Assembly: GCA_003339415.1 (NCBI GenBank)
Contig: PDHQ01000128.1
Span: 28,983-92,982, forward strand
Length of the DNA stretch: 64,000 bases
Source: Ophiocordyceps camponoti-saundersi (nom. inval.)
Taxonomy: Eukaryota; Ascomycota; Sordariomycetes; Hypocreales; Ophiocordycipitaceae
Direction: 5' to 3'
In this document: piece after piece, positions 10,690 through 21,700 of the stretch
Layout of the letters: each line of letters starts with the position of its first letter
Numbering within the stretch: the stretch's first letter is position 1
Translations under genes and position numbers: made by a program
Notes under the pieces: generated by a model
Told to the model about the DNA's origin: nothing
Database searches by the model: none
Seen by the model: only the letters and a program-made list of their open reading frames with translations

Positions 10690-11330
10690 ATAGTATTTTA
10701 GCGGGGGAAAAAAGATACCTTAAGTAAGTATAATAAATACCTAAAGGGCGTAATTTCTTATATAACTAAAGTTTTTAACTAATATAAGGGGGGATTTTTA
10801 GCTATAAGGGGAAGAGCTATATAGTAATTCTCTATAAGGAAAATAATAAGGAGTTAGTTCTCTATATAAAAATAAGAGAAAGAAGTAATATAAAGGTAGA
10901 AACTATTTAATTAAATACTAAAAACTTCGAAAAGGGTATTTAAATTAGTAATTTATAGTATAAAAATATAAAGTTTAAAATAAAGTTATAATTTCGTTTA
11001 GTAAAGTTTTTATTATAAGTCCTCTCTAAAACTTAACTTATAATATATAACTTTTATTATAGCTTTAAAAATAAAGTTAAGGGCTAATTACTTACTTAAT
11101 TTATCCTCTTTTAAGGGAAACTAATTTATACTATATACTTAGTAATAGCTTTTATTTTAGCTTAACTACCTTTATATATTAACTCTTAGCAGCTTTTAAG
11201 AAAAGAAAAAAAGGTTTAGGAACTATTTAATTAAACTTTTTATAAGTTCTTAATAATTCCCTAGCTAAGGTAGGCGCTTATATTTCTTTTAGCGTCCTTA
11301 TCTCCGCCGCTAAACTCCTCCCTAAGCGTA
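10690..11330 (+). repeat. Repeat C, copy 1
   Basis: Shared with 26110-26770, 28190-28650 (partial), 28900-29540 and 53725-54330. Landmarks in order: TTTTTAACTAATATAAGG, AGCTATAAGGGG, an AACTATTTAATTAA motif, TCGTTTAGTAAAGTTTT, GTTAAGGGCTAATT, AAGGGAAACTAATTTATACT, a second AACTATTTAATTAA motif, and CCGCCGCTAAA. Downstream sequence up to 11473 was split from 18755 onward by the Copia insertion. Confidence 0.72.
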
Positions 11331-11468
11331 TATTATAATAAGTAATTAGCCTTTTTTTTTAGTAATAACTAACTTTTTCTTATAACTTAAATAAGGTACG
11401 TATAAGCGTAATAAAATAAAGGCGGAAAAGACTCTTAGTAAAGGAAATAATAAAGGAAACTCTAGTTA

Positions 11469-11473
11469 CTTCT
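11469..11473. repeat. Target-site duplication CTTCT (left, Copia)
   Basis: CTTCT directly precedes the 5'-side LTR and an identical CTTCT (18755-18759) directly follows the other LTR. Five bases is the usual size for LTR elements. Confidence 0.9.
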
Positions 11474-11776
11474 TGTTAAGTAGTCTTTATATACGTACGT
11501 GTAAGTGAGGGAAGACAAAGGTGACCTAAATTAAGTATAATTAGAGATAGATGCCCTTCCTCTTTCGTACGAGAAAGAGCAGCTATATAGCTAGATAACA
11601 CTCTACTTCTATACCCTCCTTCTCCTTATCTAAGCTACCTCCTACCTCCTAAGTTATACGAGGCACGACTTAGGTAGTGATATATATTTCGTTAGAGGCT
11701 TCCCTATATCCGTGCTATCCTCTATATATATATCGTATAGTAGATATAAAGGGGTATAGAGAGATAATATCTAATA
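11474..11776 (-). repeat. Copia LTR (left; 3' LTR of the minus-strand element)
   Basis: The LTR is 303 bases. It begins TGTTAAG and ends CTAATA, the terminal CA of the TG...CA pair having been changed by RIP. It carries the TCGTACGA palindrome at 11565 and a TATATATATCGTATA segment near the end. It matches 18452-18754 at the same length. Confidence 0.93.
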
Positions 11777-11793
11777 CTCGACTTTTTCTTTTT
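11777..11793 (-). promoter_or_regulatory. Polypurine tract of the Copia element
   Basis: On the minus strand this reads AAAAAGAAAAAGTCGAG and abuts the LTR. Such a tract primes plus-strand DNA synthesis in LTR elements, and its position sets the orientation of the element. Confidence 0.75.
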
Positions 11794-13214
11794 ATAAAAA
11801 GATATACTAAATAAAAAGGGATCGTACGAAGAAAAAACTCCGTCTTCCTAAAGGGTAAACGTTTCTAGAGAAAAATAGTCGTACGATATTAAACGAGTAT
11901 ATAATCGAAAAAAATCTGCAAAGGTAAATAACGCCTATAGTGCCGTGGTAAAAAGAGATAAAGAAAATAAGCTGCCGGCCGAAAAACAAAAGTCGGGTTA
12001 TTATATAATCCGATCCGTAATACGTTTTTGCAGAGTTTTGCTATAAAGGTCTTTTATAGTCGTAATACTAAGAAAAATAGGTGGCAAGCCGACTTTCTAT
12101 AACCTTATGCTAAAAATACTAAAAAATATTACGAAAAATAGGAATTAAAAATCGGATTCTGCCGCCGCTTACCGCCTTTAAAGGGGTATAAAAAACCCCT
12201 CCTCGCTCCCTCTCTCTCTCTCTCTCTTTCTCTTCCTTGCCTCTTCTTTCTTCTTTAAGCTAATTAACGAAGATAACGACGACGATAAGAAAAATCTTTA
12301 ACAAAGATTAATAAATCGTACGATATACTTAAGTTATTTTTATTAATAGTTATTAGTCGTACGATATGCCTCCCTATCTTAATAGCGTTATAGCCTATTA
12401 ACCTAAGTTTTTCTAAGTTTATATACCTTATAGTAAGGAGGATAACCGGCGCTTTATATAGCAGATATCCCTAAATATAAGAAAGAAAAGTCTAGCTATT
12501 ATATAATAGTAATACTAATAAGAGAGTAGTAAGTAGAGATCCGACTAGCGGCTATACCGTTATCCGATATTTTTATTCGCTTAAATAATACTTAAGATCC
12601 TAAGCGTATTAAGGCGATTATCGTCCGACGCCTAAGTTATTTTCTAGCGGTCCTTCTTATAAGTCGTAGCGGGGTAGTAATAGAACTATACCACGTTTAT
12701 ACTAGAAATCCCTACCCGTTCGATATATATCGGACGAACGGTAACGGGGCCTATACTACTTATATATAGCGGTCCTATACGATAAGATACTTTTTCGTAC
12801 GATGGGGCTAAGCGTCGCAGACTCCTAAGCCGGCACCTTATACCCTAGTAACTACTCCTATAAAGTTGCCCGACGGCCGGCGGCGGGGACGGGTAATAGT
12901 AGTATTAGGCGGAGCGCCTCCTAACGCGGAGGAGTATATTACTATCTCGGACGATAAGTAGTAGGGGGCGGGGGTGGAAAAGAAGTGGTAGTAGGGTCGG
13001 ACGACGAGGAAAAAAGAGAAAAGAAAAGAAAAAAAAATTAGGCATTTAGGACTTATAGCTTTACTTTAAAATTAGGCGCAGGGGTCGGACGATACCCGGA
13101 AAGAATTAATAGTGATTTTCGTATAAGAATAATAGAAAAAAAACGTAAAAAAGTAAAAAAAAGTAAGGATAGAGGGTTAGACGAAGTAGAGATATAGGAA
13201 AGAAAAGAGTATAA
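11794..13214. other. 1.4-kb region between Copia pol end and polypurine tract
   Basis: This is unusually long for a 3' untranslated stretch. On the minus strand, 12810 down to about 12300 has a frame with relatively few stops, preceded by a CT-rich stretch (13190-12990 on the minus strand). On the plus strand it has GGGTATAAAAAACCCC near 12185 followed by a CT tract and an ATG at 12367, but that frame has many stops. An extra ORF on either strand is possible, but neither is recognised. The short open stretch at 11807-11989 (minus) is probably chance. Confidence 0.5.
12198..12257 (+). repeat. Polypyrimidine / (CT)n tract in Copia 3' region
   Basis: A run of C and T including about nine CT dinucleotides, just after a TATAAAAAA sequence (12187-12196). 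The TATA plus CT arrangement resembles fungal core promoters. On the minus strand it is a polypurine tract and could instead be a secondary priming site. Confidence 0.6.
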
Positions 13215-16200
13215 GTCTCGTATAACCTAGGTAGGTTATTAAATAGTAGCTTTAATCCGTAACTTATAGGAATTCGTAGAAATAAGGGTTAATAAGGCTA
13301 AGTTAGGGCTATCCTTAGTATAGGCGTCCGCTAGGTTATTCTTACTATTAATTTATTATATTTTTAAAATTTCCTTACGCTCGTACGACTTACGAATAGC
13401 TATAATATCGATTATTAGCCGTTTTTCTATAGTTAAGCCGAGTTTAACTAGGTAGTTATATAACGAATATAAGTCCGTATAAAGAATAAGGGGGATCGGA
13501 GGCGTGCTTAGGGATCGTATAATAGCCTAAATAGTCGAGTAAAGGGCTAGGCTAATATTAACGCTATTTACTATACCGTAAAGTTTACTTACTAAGATAC
13601 TTCGAGTAACCCTTTTATACTTCGTAGAGGTCTAATAGAGGATATTACCTCGTATAACGAACGAGTTAGAGGACCGGTCTTCCTTACTAAGGATAATTAA
13701 GGTGCTAAGCTATAAGGTAAGGTCCCTATTATTCGCGAATAACCCGTCCGTGAAAATAAACAGTTTCGTACGAGATAGGTTAAGTAGAATAAACCGAAGA
13801 CCGCGGGTAGTATTATTAATCTGCTACTAGATACGTTTATTAAGGGCTAAAATATCTTACGTAGAAGGATCGGTTACTTAAGCGGCTACCGTAAGGTCGT
13901 ACGACGCCTCCGGTTAATAAGTAGAAGTAATATATACTCCTCGGGCTCGCTAGCTAATAAAATCCTACGGGGTAATATCGGCGGTTAGGTTAATAATATA
14001 GAGGCCCTTTGCCTATCTTTTCTACGTAAGAACGATATCGTACGATTCGCGCGTAATACGACCACCGTTAAAGTTAATAGATAAGCTATTAGTAAGGAAT
14101 ATTTTAGGTTTCGCACGAAGCTTTGCCCGTTTTAACTTATTTTCCTTAAGTTTAGAGAACGTGTCGGACGTAAAAGAGAATATATCGTCCGTTTATAGGC
14201 CCGTTATTCCGAACAAGTCGGGGCCGGCTATTATAAATAAAAGATATAAATCGTACGATAAGGGCGTTATATAAAGGTTCGTACGATAATAATTATAGTA
14301 TATCTTAAACTAATATAATCCTAATTCTACTAGCCCGTATAGCGGCTTTTTAATATATAAAAGAGTATAGGGTGGATATTAATCCTATAGTTTTTTAGGA
14401 AGGTATGCGTATATCGTATAACTTAAAGGATCGGCAAACTGCGTATACGCTTGCGTGATATCTCGCAGTTCGCCTTAGTAATCGTACGACTTTATAAGGG
14501 TAGGTCTAAGGGCAAGAAAAAGGCGCTATAATATATGCAGAATTATAGGTAATTGCGTGAGTATTTCTTCCTTGCCGTTATTACCGTACCCTTAAACGAC
14601 AAGCTGGGATTTCTCGTAAGGTCTATCGTTTAGATTTTTTACCTCTCGTACGAGACGCGTTTTAAAAATACGTCTTATAAGGTCCGAGGAAAGGTTATAT
14701 TAGACGAAGGTAAAGACTTCCTATATAGAAAGGGCATTAATTTCCTCACGGTCGGAGGCCTCGAATAGTCGTCCTAGGGTAGTAATAATACCTTATTATC
14801 GTAATCGTATAGCAAGTGCGTAGTTATCTTTTTCCTTTATAGTAATAAATACGGAGGGAAAGGCTTCGTACGAGTCTTTATTATATAGGGGCATAATCGG
14901 GATTTTAAACCGTACCTTTTTCTTTATAGGTATAATAGGGAGGGAGCGGAGATAGGGTTTAACCTATATCGTACGAAATCTAGGTAGTCTTATAGGGAGT
15001 TTAAGGATAACGTCCTAGCCGTCGAAACTAGAAATACGGAAAGGACCTTACTATTTATCCTTTTCACGCTAAATAAGAACTTCGCTTTAAAAGGGAAGTG
15101 ATAAAACGTCGTACGAGTTAGGTCCGTTTCGGGTATAGAGAGCGCGTAAAACGTCCGCTCGAGCCTTAATTTATCGTACCTATATTATAGCGCGCTTAAT
15201 CGCTCGGGCTCTTATAGTAATATTAGGGGCTAGGGGCGAGTTATACGAAATACGGGGGTAAGCGCTAAAAATAAGAAATATCGGGATAAGACTATTTAGT
15301 CCGGCCGTATCGTTAATAGCCTTAACGGCTATCTAAAAGATAGTTATATTATCGGTCTTAGTACTAATTTCCTATCGTAGGATATCGTACGCCCGCCTAA
15401 GAGGGGCGTATATATATTTAACCTTGCCGATCGCCTAATACGCTTTAACGGGCATTTCCTTATATATAGTGCCGAGTAGTTTCGCGTTCGTATAAAACTC
15501 TAGAGAGGAAAAGTTAGTTCCGGCGTCGTAGGAGATAATATCTAGTAAGCCTTAGTATATATAAATCTAGCACTTATATAAGGCGTTCTAAGCGTCTACC
15601 GCCGATATACTTCGTACGAAGGCGGCTACTTAGAAAGATATAGCTTCGTTAATAGCGTATAGGACCGGCCTACCGTAAAGGTAAAAAACGTCGATAACTA
15701 GCAAGTAGTTAAAATCGCAATTATCTTTAAGGGAGAATTTAAATCGCTAAGGTTTTAAGTCGTGCGATTAGTATTAGTAGTATAAACGTTAGATCGACTT
15801 AAGGGCTACGGGGGTTACGTCCGAAGGGCTAGCCTTCTTTAGTAAGTTATAAAGCCGTTATATATAGGGGTAGCTAAAACGTCGGTAAAGCTATCGTAAC
15901 TCTTATTCTATATAGTATAATATAGATTCTTATTTAGAGACGTTAAAGAATAGATATCTCTATTTCCTAATAATAGGGATCGTTATACTATCGTATTATA
16001 CGATAATATCCCTTATATTATCGTAGAAGGCACGAAGGCGGTCGGCATCTTTAAGATAGAAAAGGAACGGGGTGGCAATATCGAGAATATAATATAGGAT
16101 ATTGCCGAGGGGGTTTCGTACGATAATAGTTCCAATCGGCTAAGTAGGTTTTAAGGAGCCGAAACGAATCGTATTCTTAGTCGGGGTCTAGTTAATAGTC

Positions 16201-17000
16201 GTACGAGGGTATTCCCGGACGTATACTTCTGCCTATAGTTTACCTACGGTCGAGATTTGCGCAGCTCCTATATCCTAAAGCTCGCCTTAGTACGTCGTAC
16301 GATATATATCGGAAAGGAGGAATTATTCCGCGGGAACCGATAAGGCCTTTAGTTAGTAGATATTATCGCTTATAAGGCGGTATATATAGGCCGCTATAGT
16401 GAAAAATAAAACCGCGTTTTCACCGCTAATAATTTCTTCTTTAATATCGGAGTCTTCGTCGTACGACTATAAAAACTAGGAATCTTATTTATTAGAACCT
16501 TCGTATAATAGGAGGAATACGCTAAATTCTTCCTCCGTAGGAGGGTCCTAGCTAGTTTCTTTATAACTAGTAAGGTACTACTTACGTGCGCGTTAAATAT
16601 CGTCTAACTTATAGTTTATAGACTAATATCCTTCCTTTTTATATATAAAGCACCTTCGTATCGTACAAGGTTAGAACTAGCGTCGCTATAGGGAAAAATA
16701 TTATATAGGGGGCGATCGTTATTAGCGGGGAGCAAAAGAAGATTATCCGGGGTTTATATAATACTTATTATAATTAAGGTAGCGTTGTTCGATAAAAAAC
16801 TAGTTAGTAGTTTTATCCGTAGTAATAGTAAGGGAGGAACGAAGGCGATTAATAAATATTTTATACGATATATCTTAGAATATTATAGCTAATTTAAGTT
16901 CTAGAACGCCGCGATAAGCTCGTACGATAGTAGTAAAAAGTTACTTCTCTCCTTAATAGTCGGATCTAAGGGCTTATTAAATAAGTCGGAGTTTATTAAG
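13215..17000 (-). pseudogene. Copia pol polyprotein remnant (integrase, RT, RNase H)
   Basis: Reading the minus strand from high to low coordinates: an integrase core with first Asp near 15690-15692 (context VIDVFYLYGRP), second Asp near 15525-15527 (context DAGTNF), and a GKVKYIYAPLRRAYDIL segment near 15380-15430. The residue expected to be the third catalytic Glu is a Lys codon at 15417-15419. A reverse-transcriptase segment lies near 14150-14230 (GRYILFYVRH context). RNase H follows, with FIFTDGLFANNRDL at about 13730-13775. The frame resumes to about 13215 before losing similarity. Many TAA/TAG codons interrupt it, all explainable from CAA, CAG or TGG. The upper limit is uncertain; gag should lie between there and 18400 but I could not identify it. 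Confidence 0.82.
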
Positions 17001-18451
17001 GAGGGTATCGAGTAAATTTATTATAGTTTTATCGGGGTTTTCTTATCGTACGATATTAAAAGAAAAAGTAGTCTAATCTATCTAGTATAACGAATAGTTT
17101 ATACGAGTATTAAAGTACGTATTTAAAAAAGTGTAAATTTTATCCTATCTTTTATCCGATCTAATAAAGTATAAATAATAGTCCTAAGCTTTATCTAAAA
17201 GGATATCCGGAAAAATAGCGTAGAATTAATCTTCCGTTATACTAATATAAGAGTAATAGCTAATAAAAATCCTAGCCTTATCGATTAGTATATTATACGG
17301 TCGCCCTATATAGTTCTAATCTTTTCGCTAACCCTTAAGGAAAGCGGTAACCTTATCTAGGGAGATTAGTCTATTTGCTACCTTTCGTGTTAGTAGTAGT
17401 ATATAGACTCGTACGATACCTATTAAGGCTTAATTTATTAGTTCCGGGAGGGTCTAAGTTAGAGTTGCCGAAGGTAGCTATATATTTAAGTTATATAGAG
17501 CAGTTAACTTCTACGTAAGGGTTATACGAAGTAGGGGTTCGGCTAAGACACTTCGTAATAGCTATATTAAGATATATCTTAACTTAGGGGGCTATGCTAA
17601 GTATAAAGCTTATATCGTATAATCTAGAAGAGTTAGTTCGGAGGAGGGGGGGTGGTCTAACCGTATAAAAGGGGCTCCTTACGGGTTAGGGCGTAAAACG
17701 TCTTCCGGTTTAGTCTTAAGGAGTTATATAAAGCGTTTAATTAATATACCTTTTCCGATAAGCGGGACGTATCGTGCGACTATAATTTAAGTTAGTTCTT
17801 TTAAGAATATATAGTAGATATATTTTAGCTAGTAGTAGGTTTATCCCTAAAGTTCCGATTAGATCGTACGAAGAAGGTTTTCCTTATAGAGGTTAAAATA
17901 TATAATATCGTATATCTGCCGAGTAATAAACGTTATTAATTCGATCTTATCGGGAGGTTATATAAGGTTAGGTTATATATCCTAATAGAGCGGGTTCGTG
18001 CTTTAAGTTTAGATACGAGGGTTAACTTTACTTCCTTCTATTATTTCGTCGTACGAAGCTAAAATCTCGTTTATTACCGTTATTATAGTTAACGTATTTG
18101 CTACTTCCTATTTAACTTTTAGGGTTATAGAAGCTATATTATCGTTATTGCGTTTCCGGAACGCTATTAAAGGTAGTATCGTGCGACTAATAAAAAGTAC
18201 CGGGCTAAATATAGCTCTTCGGTAAGGACTTTATTATTAGTAGGTATCGTATATTACCTTAATCTTTTAGTCTTAATAGTAGCACCGGGCAAAAATAGCT
18301 CTTCGGTAAGAACTAGTATCGAGAAGCAGGGTGAAAGCACGGGTATTAGTTAATAGCGGGCATAGGGGCTCTTCGGTATCGTACGATACCCGTCTCATTA
18401 CTCTAGCTAATCTATAGTTAACTAATAATAACTAGTGTAACTATTAATTAG
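17001..18451 (-). pseudogene. Copia 5' region: leader and probable gag remnant
   Basis: This lies between the right LTR and the recognisable pol on the minus strand, where gag is expected. I could not identify a zinc knuckle or capsid motif. It contains repeated CTCTTCGGTA segments near 18220, 18297 and 18370 and several TCGTACGA or TCGTGCGA motifs. Called from position only. Confidence 0.4.
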
Positions 18452-18754
18452 TATTAAGTAGTCTTTATATACGTATATATAGGTAAGGGAAGATAAAAGT
18501 AACCTAAATTAAGTATAATTAGAGATAGATGCCCTTCCTCTTTCGTACGAGGAAGAGTAGCTATATAGCTAGATAACACTCTACTTCTATACCCTCCTTC
18601 TCCTTATCTAAGCCACCTCCTACCTCCTAAGTCGTACGAGGCATAACTTAGGTGGTGATATATATTTCGTTAGAGGCTTCCCTATATCCGTGCTATCCTC
18701 TATATATATATCGTATAGCAGATATAAAGGGGTATAGAGAGATAATATCTAACA
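18452..18754 (-). repeat. Copia LTR (right; 5' LTR of the minus-strand element)
   Basis: 303 bases. It begins TATTAAG (the TG changed to TA) and ends CTAACA with the original CA kept. Two TCGTACGA palindromes lie near 18543 and 18632. Between them the two LTRs preserve both original terminal dinucleotides, TG on the left copy and CA on the right. Confidence 0.93.
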
Positions 18755-18759
18755 CTTCT
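18755..18759. repeat. Target-site duplication CTTCT (right, Copia)
   Basis: Identical to 11469-11473. Confidence 0.9.
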
Positions 18760-21700
18760 CTTTAAGGTTTAATTTTTAGATTTATTAACTTTAGCGTTTA
18801 CGCTAACCGCTTACTAATAGTATATCTTTTTTAGGTCCCTTCTCTTACTCTTATTATTACTTAATTAAATAGTTATTAATAGCTTTATTAATCTTAGCTT
18901 ATATACTAAGGTATATAAGCCCGGGGGGCTATAAGCTAATAAAAGAACTAGTTTTTAGGATTATTAAAATTATTTTCGGTTTTTAAAGCTAGTTTTTAAT
19001 AAGTGCGCGTCTAGTATATATTATAATAGATTTAGCTATATTAAGTACGATATGCCTTCCTTATTATATAAGTTTATAACTTTTAGTTTAAGTTATATAA
19101 TTCTTATAATACTTAACCTCTTTAACTTTAAAGCTAAGCGGGTTTAAATTAATTAGTTTTTAGCTTATACTTATAGCTATAAGTTTTTCGCTAAGCTAGA
19201 TTATAAGGTTTTTACCTAAGGTAAAATAAGTAAAGTATATTAATTTTAGTATTCTTATATTTTTTTCCTCCTCTTTTCTTTTAAGGGCCGTCTTCTATAA
19301 CGTAAGGTTTTTAATTAAATAGTTACGCCTTATTAACTTTTTTATCCTTACGCTACGCCTTAGAGAGAAAGCTAGCTATATTAGGGCTAGGTTTAATCTT
19401 ATAAGTATTTTCTTTCCTATAATAAGTTTCTTAAGTTATAATATGCCCGTTAATTCCTAAAAGATTATTTTCTTTATCTTAGTTATTTCCTCTTTAGTTA
19501 TAGTATTATTAGGCGCCTTAGTTACCTTATTTTCCTTCCTTATATTCTTTATAGCGCTTATTTTTTATCTAAGTCTTTCTAAAGTTAGGGGGTTTTTAAA
19601 TCTAAGAGAAGATAAAAAGCTAAATATCGAAACTATTTAATTATTAGTTAAGCTTTTTATAGTTTTATTTTTAGAAAGGTCCTTATTATTTTCCTCCCTA
19701 ACCTCTTCCTCGTCTAAAGCTTTATTATCCCCGGCCCCTTCGCCCTTATTAAAGTTATTAATATCGATCCCTTATAATTCTTCCTAATCTCCCTAAGGCT
19801 ATCTTTTAACTCTAATAGCGCCTAAGTATAATATTATAATATAGCTCTTTATTATAGAGTTATTAGTAAAGGTTTTAAGTATAATAGTTTAGTATCTTTT
19901 AAGGATTTAATAGTAAGGGATAGTAGCCTCGGGGCATAGGCCCCTAAGCGTTATTAAGCCTGCTTCTAGCTTTATTAAGAGATCTTCGCCGCCCTCCTAG
20001 TTCCTTAGTTTAAATCTATAACTATTTCCTAAGAAATTAAACTATTTTAACTTTTAAATACTTAGTTTATTCGCCCTAATAATATATAGGTTACTAGTTA
20101 TTTAAGTAATTAATTCGTTATAATTATTACTATCGCTATCCTTAGTTTATATAGCTTAGTTTTATAAGAGAATACGGGAATCTAAGGGGGTTTTAAGATT
20201 TTCTCTAAACTATTTAACGCTTAATCCTTACTTATTCGATAAGCTATTAATATATATATTAAGTTTAAGATTAATAAAGCTATAAGCTTAATATTATAAT
20301 ATAGAAAGGGCTAGGTATCCGTATTCGTACGCTCCTTTCTATCGCGTTTTAGGAATAATAATAAAATTAAAAGGGCAGTCCCTTTAAAACTTACTTAAGA
20401 TATCTCTTTATATAGCTATTACTTTTTTTAATTAAGGTACTTACCCTAGCTTTATTAAGTTAAAAAAATAAAGTACTTAAGCTTACTAATTTTAAAAAAA
20501 GCTGCCCTAATAATACCTAATATCGGTCTTATTTACTTTAAAATTAACTATATTACTTAGAAGGGGGTAACTATTTACTTCTTACTTTAAGTTAAACCTA
20601 AGTATAATATAATAAAGTTTCTTCTTAAATAGTATATTAGTAGTTTTATTTATAATAATAGGTATCGTAATTATTATAAGAATTATAAATAAGTGCATTT
20701 TATTTTAAATTCCCTTATTTAAAATTTTTATTATAGCTCTTAGCTTAAAGCTAATTACTTATAATTATCTTTATACTTTAAAAATAAAACGCCTTATATT
20801 ATTTATATAGCTATTTTAGTTTTAAATATTATTAAATAGGATAATATTAGCAATTTCCTTACTAGCTTAAAATATATATAAGTATTTAATTATATTTATA
20901 AAAAGCTTAACGCGTTCTTTTAGCTAAACTATTCGTTTTATAAACTAAGGGGGCTATTTATACTCGAGAGTTCGCGCGAGCTTAGGAGTTACCGCTAAGA
21001 AAGGGAGATTAGGTAACGTAGGCCTTATCGTGATTTTATTATAAAATATCGCCGTAATAATAAACTTATTATTTCGTTTACTAAAAAATAGCTTTTCTAG
21101 TTTAAAGTTTACTTCCTTACTAAGCTTATAGTTTAAGTTTACTAAATTTATAATATATTTTAGTTATAATAATAATACGCTAAGTATAGCTTAGTTATTA
21201 AATAAATAGTTAGTTTAAAAGAAAAAGAGGGTACGCGTAAAAAAAAAGGAAAAACGCGTTACCTTATTTTATTATTATTTACTACTTTAGTTCTTAAGCT
21301 TACTACTTTATATTTTAGTTAGTATTACGATATCGTAAAGGGAAAAGCGAGGAGGGCTCTTTCCTAATTAGGAATAAATAGTTATTAGCTTACTATTTAT
21401 ATCGCCCTTATCCTCTCCCTTTTTTTTTTTCTTTCTTTACTTACTTAACTTAAACGCGTTAATAGTAATAAGAATCTTTAATTATAATAGCGCTTAAGTT
21501 AACGGAAAAGGAGATAATTAAGGAGAAAAAGAAATATCTCCTTAACGTTTATAACCTTATCTTACTTAAGTTAGATACCGAAAATATAAGCGTCTTATTA
21601 AGCCTAAGCTAGTAAAGCTATATAGCGCTAAAAACTTTTCCTTATTTTAAATATATACGCGTAAGTATTTTAATTAAATAGTTCCGGATATCGAAATTAA

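Larger units (their letters stand above)
11474..18754 (-). mobile_element. Full-length Ty1/Copia-type LTR retrotransposon
   Basis: The element is 7281 bases long, with 303-base LTRs at both ends and a perfect CTTCT duplication outside. Orientation is minus: the sequence just inside the left LTR reads as a polypurine tract on the minus strand (AAAAAGAAAAAGTCGAG, 11777-11793), and integrase lies upstream of reverse transcriptase and RNase H on that strand, the Copia order. RIP has placed many stops in pol. It keeps more CA/TG than its surroundings and is packed with the palindrome TCGTACGA (about 30 exact copies). It inserted into AT-rich decayed sequence downstream of repeat C1. Confidence 0.93.

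Noticed and set aside
11807..11989. Open frame of 60 codons on the minus strand
   Set aside because: It lies in the Copia 3' region next to the polypurine tract, is rich in Phe/Ile/Tyr as expected from mutated AT-rich DNA, has no family resemblance that I can see, and its length is unremarkable.
12367..13040. Antisense gene on the plus strand inside the Copia element
   Set aside because: There is a promoter-like sequence and an ATG, but the frame has many stops and the opposite strand is at least as open. Kept only as a possibility.
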